NCBI GenBank assembly: GCA_937128575.1
Contig: CAKZMN010000344.1
Location: forward strand, 1-12,503
Length of the DNA stretch: 12,503 bases
Reading direction: 5' to 3'
Origin: an uncultured Alphaproteobacteria bacterium
GTDB lineage: Bacteria; Pseudomonadota; Alphaproteobacteria; Micavibrionales; Micavibrionaceae
A model generated the notes under the pieces. It saw nothing but the letters and a program-made list of their open reading frames with translations. It was not told the DNA's origin and ran no database searches. This document shows, in pieces, positions 6,557 through 12,503 of this stretch. Position 1 is the stretch's first letter; each line of letters starts with the position of its first letter. The translations under genes and the position numbers were made by a program.

Positions 6557-7679
6557 ATGCGCGCCGAGATTGAAAGTATTGTAGGGGAGATCGAAAGCTC
6601 TCTGGCATTGCTGAGGAGGCATCTTTGACTGGCCTAACGCGCTTAAACGTCTGGAAGAGTTAGACGCTCTTAGTGAAGATCCCGATCTTTGGTCGGACCC
6701 GAAAAAAGCCCAGAACATTATGAAGGAACGCACGCAGCTGGATAATAGCATTCAGGGCGTGCGCGAGATTGAGCAAACGCTTGAAGACAGCGTGGGCATG
6801 ATTGAGCTGGGTGAAGAAGAGGGGGAGCAAGCCATTGTTGATGAGGCCGAGGCCACGCTAGGGAAGTTAGGCGTTCTGGTTGCGCGCAAGCAGCTGGAGA
6901 GCTTGCTCTCTGGGGAGGCGGACGGCAATGATGCCTATTTGCAAGTTAATGCCGGTGCGGGCGGTACGGAATCGCAGGACTGGGCGGAGATGATAACGCG
7001 GATGTATGCGCGCTGGGCGGAGCAGCGGGGTTATAAAGTTCACTTAATGGAAAAGAGCAACGGTGAGGAGGCGGGCATTAAGTCCGCGACCTTTAAAGTT
7101 GAGGGGCATCAGGCCTATGGCTGGATGAAGAGCGAAAATGGTGTGCATCGCCTTGTGCGCATTTCTCCTTATGATTCGAGTGCGCGGCGCCATACGAGTT
7201 TCGCGTCTGTTGCGGTTTCGCCAGTGATTGATGATTCCATTGATATTGAAATTGAAGATAAAGATATTCGCGTTGATACTTATCGCTCGAGCGGGGCAGG
7301 TGGTCAGCACGTGAACACAACCGACAGCGCGGTGCGCATTACGCATATTCCCACCGGCGTTGTGGCGGCGTGTCAGAACCAGAGATCGCAGCATCAAAAC
7401 CGTGATCAGGCGATGGAGATGTTGAAGGGGAAGTTATATGAGCTGGAGCTGCAAAAGCGTGAAGAGGCGCAGGCCGAGGCCCATGGGGAGAAAAGCGACA
7501 TTGGCTGGGGGCATCAAATTCGCTCCTACGTTTTACACCCTTATCAAATGGTCAAGGATTTGCGCACAGGGCATGAGACAACCAATAGTGCGGCGGTTCT
7601 TGATGGCGACCTTGATGGGTTTTTAGAGGCATCTCTTGCGCATAAATTAACCGGCGATGGTGATAACTCTACTAAATAG
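6557..7679 (+). CDS. prfB: Peptide chain release factor 2, with programmed +1 frameshift
   Basis: RF2 reads UAA and UGA stop codons and triggers peptide release at the ribosome. The full protein is assembled from two frames. The ATG at 6557 opens 23 codons ending at CTT (6623-6625), then an in-frame TGA (6626-6628). Skipping the T at 6626 joins the frame running from GAC at 6627 to the TAG at 7677-7679, giving 373 residues (E. coli has 365). After the shift come [12 protein letters not shown] and the [11 protein letters not shown] segment typical of RF2 domain 1. The stop-recognition tripeptide is Ser203-Pro-Tyr205 (E. coli: SPF, a conservative aromatic change), and the catalytic GGQ is at 248-250 within [20 protein letters not shown]. 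The C-terminus has [17 protein letters not shown] at 6545-6550 is the ribosome binding site. An annotation starting at the internal ATG 6720 would lose most of domain 1. Confidence 0.96.
6614..6629 (+). promoter_or_regulatory. Programmed +1 ribosomal frameshift site of prfB
   Basis: AGGAGG (6614-6619), a three-base spacer CAT, CTT (6623-6625) and TGAC (6626-6629) reproduce the known prfB recoding signal in order and spacing. E. coli has AGGGGG, TAT, CTT, TGAC. The internal Shine-Dalgarno is even closer to the anti-SD consensus than in E. coli. When RF2 is scarce the ribosome pauses at TGA and slips forward one base, so RF2 controls its own synthesis. Confidence 0.95.
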
Positions 7680-7763
7680 GATTGCTACCCTATTGCAACG
7701 CTCGGACACAAAACGTAGTCTTATTATTCATTCAAATAACTTTATCAAAAGGGGATGGGGCGC

Positions 7764-9023
7764 ATGCGTGTCTTTCAGTGCTTTTCACAAAAACGGTCTT
7801 TGTATTTTTCCGTGAGTTTAATTGCTGCGTTTGGTTTGAGCGCGATGGCCAATGCCGAACTGAAGATTAACCCATATCCGCAAGCGGCGGCCCCTGTGCA
7901 ATCTAGCCCTGCGCCTGTGTTTTCCGATCTTGAGCCGGCTGATTTGATTAGCCCAGAGGGCTTAACCCCGCAAGAGCAGGTGCCGGTTGTTATTGATCTA
8001 ACCAAGCCTGAGCCGCAGGCGATTGTTACGCCCGTTGTTGAGTTGCCAGTTGAGCCGGAAACGGTAAGTTGGCGCGCGCCTCGCGCTAAGCCCGCGCCGG
8101 CGATGCCTTCGCCGCAGATGCAAGATGAGTTTGATCGCGAGTTTGAGGAAATTAGAGCGCGCGTTGAGGGTGTTGAGGCGGAGCCTGTGCACCCGCTTAG
8201 TTATGCGCCGCCGCCGCCGACACCAGATTTTACCGCTGATGCATTTGCGAAATATAAACCGCAGCCCGGGCGCTATGCGTCAAAGGCTGACTATCTTGCG
8301 CGTCATGGGCATGAACAGGTTGCTGCTTCTGCGCCTAGCTATGCGCCTGCGCCGGTTGCACACACGCCTTCGGCGTCCTCGCTTCATGCAACGCCGCCGA
8401 GCTTTGCTTCTGCTTTGCCGCCGGTGAGCCTTGTTGATCTTAAATCTCCCGAGCCATCAGTGGCTGCGCCGCAAAAGCCTTATGTTATGGCTGATCAGGC
8501 GCCCTTATATGCATCAACGCGCCCGCGTAGTGATACGCCGCGCCGCTATACAGCGCCAGGCAGTTTGAAAATTGATGAGCCTATTCTTGGCGCGGCGCCT
8601 ATGCCGGTCGCTGCTATTGCTCCAGAGCCAGTAGGAGCGCAAGCGCCTATGCAGGTGGCCTCGGTTGCCATGCCTGTTGTTCAACCGCTTCCGGTTGAGA
8701 CTTTGGTGCGTGAGGTTCGCCCTTATGAGCTTCCTGTTACTTCCAATGCGCCTGCGCCATCATGGGATGGATTTGCCGGAGCGAATTTGCGGGAAACGCT
8801 TGAGGTCTGGACGCAGCGCGCAGGCGTTGATTTGATTTGGGCCAGTTATGACAGCGCGTATAGTGTTCGCACCAGTTTGAGCGAGGCGGCGAGCTTTGAG
8901 CAAGCTGTTGCGTCGCTGCTTGGGCAATATGACGACGCGCAAATGCGCCCCGTTGGTAGTTTGTATCAAGACCCGGATAGCGGCGTGCGTACATTGGTTG
9001 TTGAGATTCTTGAGGATAGCTAA
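7764..9023 (+). CDS. Secreted Pro/Ala-rich protein with C-terminal TcpQ-like domain
   Basis: From the ATG at 7764 the protein has 419 residues. I prefer this start to the ATG at 7755, because AAAGGGG (7748-7754) touches 7755 but sits nine bases from 7764. The N-terminus is a Sec signal peptide (RSLYFSVSLIAAFGLSAMANA, cleavage likely after ANA near residue 28). Residues ~30-330 are a low-complexity periplasmic linker rich in Pro, Ala and Val without recognisable domains. The last ~85 residues (from Trp334) match the pattern of the TcpQ/PilL C-terminal domain: WDGFAGANLRETLEVWTQRA, then GVDLIWASYDSAYSV, FEQAVASLLGQYDD and a final LVVEILE strand. TcpQ-type domains are associated with secretins and type IVb pilus or related envelope machines. 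That role here is inference. The gene lies 75 bp after prfB and directly before the giant coiled-coil gene. Confidence 0.7.
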   Translation: MRVFQCFSQKRSLYFSVSLIAAFGLSAMANAELKINPYPQAAAPVQSSPAPVFSDLEPADLISPEGLTPQEQVPVVIDLTKPEPQAIVTPVVELPVEPETVSWRAPRAKPAPAMPSPQMQDEFDREFEEIRARVEGVEAEPVHPLSYAPPPPTPDFTADAFAKYKPQPGRYASKADYLARHGHEQVAASAPSYAPAPVAHTPSASSLHATPPSFASALPPVSLVDLKSPEPSVAAPQKPYVMADQAPLYASTRPRSDTPRRYTAPGSLKIDEPILGAAPMPVAAIAPEPVGAQAPMQVASVAMPVVQPLPVETLVREVRPYELPVTSNAPAPSWDGFAGANLRETLEVWTQRAGVDLIWASYDSAYSVRTSLSEAASFEQAVASLLGQYDDAQMRPVGSLYQDPDSGVRTLVVEILEDS

Positions 9024-9193
9024 TTCGGCTAAGGTTTTTGCAGCTTTATCCACAAAGTTATCCACAAAAGTCGATTTTTCTTAAAACGGCATTTTCTTTT
9101 ATCCCCAAGAAATGTATGATTATTACTGGTTCTTTACCGAATCAGTGGCGCTATTCTGCCGTCATTGTCTTAAAAAAGATTTGGGATTAAATA
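9024..9193. promoter_or_regulatory. AT-rich spacer with tandem DnaA boxes upstream of the coiled-coil gene
   Basis: TTATCCACA occurs twice in direct orientation at 9046-9054 and 9058-9066, both exact matches to the high-affinity DnaA box and separated by AAG. A third copy with one mismatch (TTATCCCCA) lies at 9099-9107. The surrounding sequence is T/A-rich (for example TCGATTTTTCTTAAAA near 9071-9086). GGGA at 9183-9186 may be the weak ribosome binding site of the gene at 9194. It could be a DnaA-regulated promoter or a DnaA-titration site. An origin is possible but not supported by the neighbouring genes. Confidence 0.7.
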
Positions 9194-12100
9194 ATGCGTA
9201 TCAAACCTCTCCTCGTTTCTACAGCCTTTATATCAACATTATTTGCGACCACGGCCCTTGCGCCGGACGCGCTGGCGCAAAAGGGCGCGGTTTACACGCC
9301 GCAAACAGATTGGGCCATCACGAAAGTGGAAGGTGCAAACGGCTATTGCGCATTGGCGCGTCGCTTTGATCGCAACACAATTTTGACAATTGCTAGAAAT
9401 AAAATGAGTGAAGCGTCGCTGGCGCTTGATTTTCAGCGTCCTAAGTTTCAGGTGGGGCAAACGGTTCATGTTGTTTTAGATCCTGGCGCTGGGCAGCAAC
9501 GCAGCTATGACGCTTCTCCGGCTTCGGCGAATGCCTTTGTTTTGCGCTTGGGGCAGGATGCGCCATTTTTTGGTGCGCTGAAGAAGACCGGATATTTGCG
9601 CGCGGAGATTGCGGGCAAAAGCTATAGCTTCAATTTGGCTGATATCGATGCCGGTCAAGATGATTTGAGTGCATGTGTTGTTTCCATGACGCAGCCTGCG
9701 GCGGGGGATGTTGATATTACGCCCGCGCCAACATTTGGTGGGTCGAAAGCGGCGCGCACTAGAGCGCTGGAGTCGGAAAACGAAACGTTGCGTTTGAAAT
9801 TGGCGTCTGTGAAGTCTGCGGACGCTATACCGAGCGCGGCTTCTAATCAGAATGTTGCGCGCTTGCAGGCTGAAAATGCGCGTTTGCAGAGTTCTCTAAA
9901 CCTAGCGCAGGGCAATGCGAGCGCTACGCAGCAGCTTCAAGCTGAGATTGCCGCGCTTCGTGCGCAAAATGAAAAATTCAAGAAGCTGACAGCCGCTTCT
10001 GCGCCCGAAGGGCAGCGTGGTTTGGTTGGGACATTGACCGATGAAAATCGCCGTCTGCAACAGGAGCTGGATAAGTTAAGCGCCGCGTTGCCGAGCAAGG
10101 CCGCGCCCGCAAAAATTGATGGTCGTTTGGCTGCGCTCGAGACAGAGAATGCGAAGCTGCGCCGCGCGCTAGATAATGGTGCGAATAATGCCACTGACAA
10201 TTCCGCGCTGGAGGCTGAGCTTTCCTCGTTGCGCAGTGAAAACCGTTCGTTGCAACAGCGCTTGGCAAGCGCGGAACAGGCGACCCCGAATGTTGATGGT
10301 TTGAATAATCAGTTAACTGTCTTGCGTGAAGAGAATGCACGCCTTAAGGGGCAGATTAATGTTGCGAAGCAGGATGTGAGAGCGTCTTTTGAGGATCGCA
10401 TTCGTCATTTTGAATTTGAGAATAAGAATTTGAAGGCCGCCCTTGATGGCAAGGGCGCGGATACTGGTTTGGTTGCGCAGCTTCGTCAGCAGCTGGGGCA
10501 GGCGCAAAATGAAAACCGTCTGTTGCAACAAACGGCGTCTTTGGCGCGTGAGCAGGCGATTGAAGAAAAAGAATTTGAAATTAATGCGCTGAAGCAGCGC
10601 CTTTCTGATGCTGGCCCAGATTTAGAGGCGGCGGAAACGTTGACCCAGCAATTAGAGAAGGCGATTAAAGAGCGCAATGCGTTTAAACAAACAGCAAAAG
10701 CGCAGCGCGAGAAGATATCGTCTTTGCAGGATGCTGTAAGCGGCGCAGGAGCCAACAGTTCTAAGCTTGCCTCTTTGGAAGGAGAGCTGGGCGCGTTGAG
10801 CGCGGAGAATGATCAGTTGAGAACTGAAGTTGAAATGGCTGCAAAGGCTGCGGATGCGAAAAATGCAGTACAGATTGCATCGTTGAGCGCAGAGAATGCC
10901 CAGCTTAAATCTGAAATAGAAGTGGCTTCGCAAGCGGTTGATGCGGGGAACATGGCGCAAATTGCGGCTCTTGAAGAGAAAAATCAAACGCTAGCGGCGC
11001 AAATTGAAGAATATGCGGATCAGGCTGAGTCTTTGCAGAGCGCGAAGGTGGAGTTAGAGGAGTTGCGCGGTGAAAAAGATACATTGGTGCAGGAATTGGC
11101 TGCGCTATCTGATAATGAAGGTTTGAGCTCCAAGGCGCTGGATGAAGCGCTGGCGCAGAATGAGGTGCTTAAGAGTGAAGTTGAGCAAAAAGCTGCAGCC
11201 CTTCAGACTTTGGCCGAGCTTGATGTGAAATTAAAAACAATGTCAGAAGAAAATCAGGCGCTTCAGGCGACGATTGAAGAGCAGAGCGTTAAGCTGGCCT
11301 CTGCCGCGCTATCTGATAATGTTATTGCCGAATTGCAAGGCGAGAATGCGGCGCTTCAGGAGCAAATTTTGGCGTTTGCTGATGTGCCTGTTGATGAGCG
11401 GGCGGCGCAAACTATTGCTGCGCTTAAGGAAGAGAACGAAGAAATTACAGACTCGCTTCGTTTGGCGGAAGCGGAGGTTCAAAATTATGAGGCGCGCTTT
11501 AATGAAGCCAAATCCGAAAATGTGGCCTTAAGGCAAAATTTGGCGCAAGCCGAGACCTTTATCAAAACCCGCGTTATGGCGAGCGCTTCTCCTGAACAAA
11601 TGAAAGAACCTACTCCTACTCCTGCGCCGCAGAAAATTGCTGCGCTAGGGACGAAGCCTGTTGCTGTTAAGGCGCCGAGTGCGCCTAAGCCTACTTCTAA
11701 GCCTCAGGCTGCGCAGAAGGTTGCTGAATTACAGGCGGCCGCTCGAGAAGAGCGCGCGCGCGTTGCTGCGGCGAGGGTTCCTGCTGCGGCGGAAGCTGAC
11801 GATGCGATGGCGGCGGCGCTTAATGATATGATGCCGGCGGCGGGCGATGAAAATGCGGATAGTGGTTTGGCGCCCGAAGATATTTTGGCCGCGGGCGCGC
11901 AAGAACCGCCCAATCCTAATGATATTATCCCTCAGGCCGCGATTGAAGTTGAAGACGTTGTGGTTGAGCCGCAATATGCTGCAGGTCTGTCAGAGGCTCA
12001 GCGCTTGGAACAAAGCTTGATGAACCAGCTTGATGATGGCGCGGCGCCGATTGCTGCGCGTCAGAGCGAAGATCCGTTTGAAGATATCGATGTTGCAGCG

Positions 12101-12503
12101 CCAGCCATGGAGGCGGCGGTTGCTAATGCGCCTGAAATTAAGGTTCAAGCCTTGCCGGATGCAGCCATTAATGACGCGGTTGAGCAAGAATTGAAGCAAG
12201 CCATTGCCGAAGCAGAGCGCACAGAAGTTATTCAGCGCGCGGAGCCCGATGTTGCCCAAGCCTTAATCCAAGCAGGCCAAGCGCCCGCGCCAGAGGCCCA
12301 AGCGCAAGACATAGCTGCAAAGGCCGAGATGGCAGTTGAACAGCCGCGCGCCGTTATTGAAGGTGCGCCGAAATCATTAGACACGGCGAGCATTGAGCCC
12401 GTTCCGACTAGCGGTACATTCAGCCCGTCATTTACCATGGCGAATATGTTATCGAGCGCGAGCATTGCTGCGGATACTGTGAGCTTGGTTGAGAAGGCCT
12501 CGA
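9194..12503 (+). CDS. Giant secreted coiled-coil protein, 3' end beyond the window
   Basis: The frame stays open for 1103 codons from the ATG at 9194 to the window edge without a stop. A Sec signal peptide (RIKPLLVSTAFISTLFATTA, cleavage probably after DALA at residue 28) sends it to the periplasm. Residues ~35-170 form a compact domain with DWAITKVEG, CALARRF, SLALDFQ and a FQVGQTVHVVLD strand, plus two cysteines (52 and 161) that could pair; I do not recognise its family. Residues ~185-795 are a nearly uninterrupted coiled coil. About 17 Glu-Asn-x-x-Leu-like motifs recur every 28-34 residues, with a degenerate stretch between 441 and 539. Residues ~797-1103 are a Pro/Ala-rich, acidic, probably disordered linker. 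With the preceding TcpQ-domain gene it may be a structural part of an envelope apparatus. The C-terminal domain, which would be most informative, is outside the window. Confidence 0.85.
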   Translation, partial: MRIKPLLVSTAFISTLFATTALAPDALAQKGAVYTPQTDWAITKVEGANGYCALARRFDRNTILTIARNKMSEASLALDFQRPKFQVGQTVHVVLDPGAGQQRSYDASPASANAFVLRLGQDAPFFGALKKTGYLRAEIAGKSYSFNLADIDAGQDDLSACVVSMTQPAAGDVDITPAPTFGGSKAARTRALESENETLRLKLASVKSADAIPSAASNQNVARLQAENARLQSSLNLAQGNASATQQLQAEIAALRAQNEKFKKLTAASAPEGQRGLVGTLTDENRRLQQELDKLSAALPSKAAPAKIDGRLAALETENAKLRRALDNGANNATDNSALEAELSSLRSENRSLQQRLASAEQATPNVDGLNNQLTVLREENARLKGQINVAKQDVRASFEDRIRHFEFENKNLKAALDGKGADTGLVAQLRQQLGQAQNENRLLQQTASLAREQAIEEKEFEINALKQRLSDAGPDLEAAETLTQQLEKAIKERNAFKQTAKAQREKISSLQDAVSGAGANSSKLASLEGELGALSAENDQLRTEVEMAAKAADAKNAVQIASLSAENAQLKSEIEVASQAVDAGNMAQIAALEEKNQTLAAQIEEYADQAESLQSAKVELEELRGEKDTLVQELAALSDNEGLSSKALDEALAQNEVLKSEVEQKAAALQTLAELDVKLKTMSEENQALQATIEEQSVKLASAALSDNVIAELQGENAALQEQILAFADVPVDERAAQTIAALKEENEEITDSLRLAEAEVQNYEARFNEAKSENVALRQNLAQAETFIKTRVMASASPEQMKEPTPTPAPQKIAALGTKPVAVKAPSAPKPTSKPQAAQKVAELQAAAREERARVAAARVPAAAEADDAMAAALNDMMPAAGDENADSGLAPEDILAAGAQEPPNPNDIIPQAAIEVEDVVVEPQYAAGLSEAQRLEQSLMNQLDDGAAPIAARQSEDPFEDIDVAAPAMEAAVANAPEIKVQALPDAAINDAVEQELKQAIAEAERTEVIQRAEPDVAQALIQAGQAPAPEAQAQDIAAKAEMAVEQPRAVIEGAPKSLDTASIEPVPTSGTFSPSFTMANMLSSASIAADTVSLVEKAS

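Noticed and set aside
9046..9107. Calling the DnaA-box spacer the chromosomal oriC
   Set aside because: None of the usual origin neighbours (hemE, gidA, parAB, dnaA, dnaN) is in the window, and only two exact boxes are present.
9170..9190. Possible CtrA site (TTAA-N7-TTAA) before the coiled-coil gene
   Set aside because: The two TTAA elements are 13 bases apart, not 7.
9112..9369. Plus-strand ORF of 85 codons (starting MYDYYWFFTE) overlapping the start of the coiled-coil gene
   Set aside because: It lacks a ribosome binding site, and most of it overlaps the signal-peptide region of the larger gene in another frame.

Overview
The window looks like chromosomal DNA of an alphaproteobacterium of intermediate GC content. 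The recX-type N-terminus, the Hsp33 gene next to an ABC-2 permease, the OmpA lipoprotein with its characteristic N-terminal domain and the RF2 sequence all read like Rhodospirillales or Micavibrio-type relatives. That placement is inference from protein style; no rRNA or other phylogenetic marker is present.

Layout. On the minus strand at 49-489 is a short ORF whose first half is RecX and whose last ~60 residues are the C-terminus of an aspartate/aromatic aminotransferase. Divergent from it are an ABC-2 permease (577-1386), hslO for the redox chaperone Hsp33 (1420-2421, apparently from its own extended -10 promoter as a leaderless message) and an unrecognised lipoprotein starting with TTG (2468-3046). 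These converge on trkH (3077-4519, minus), the membrane subunit of a K+ uptake system. Upstream of trkH on the same strand is a peptidoglycan-binding OmpA-type lipoprotein (4644-5543) with its own terminator at 4575-4611. A 413-bp AT-rich divergent intergenic region (5544-5956) holds a putative promoter, palindromes and a cluster of TCTGG half-sites.

To its right, on the plus strand, are a DJ-1/PfpI-fold protein lacking the catalytic cysteine (5957-6526), prfB for release factor 2 with a complete programmed +1 frameshift site (6557-7679), and a secreted proline-rich protein ending in a TcpQ-like domain (7764-9023). The last gene is a very long secreted coiled-coil protein that runs off the right edge (9194-12503+). 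Between these last two lies a 170-bp spacer with two perfect tandem DnaA boxes and a third near match.

The ordinary housekeeping part covers proteostasis (Hsp33), translation termination (RF2), K+ homeostasis (TrkH) and envelope attachment (OmpA lipoprotein). The less ordinary part is the right-hand pair. A periplasmic TcpQ-domain protein next to a giant coiled-coil protein with a regular ~30-residue Glu-Asn-x-x-Leu repeat suggests the edge of an envelope-spanning apparatus (pilus- or secretion-like), most of which would lie beyond 12503. The RecX-aminotransferase chimera is the other feature most worth checking. No tRNA, rRNA, CRISPR, insertion sequence or prophage was seen.
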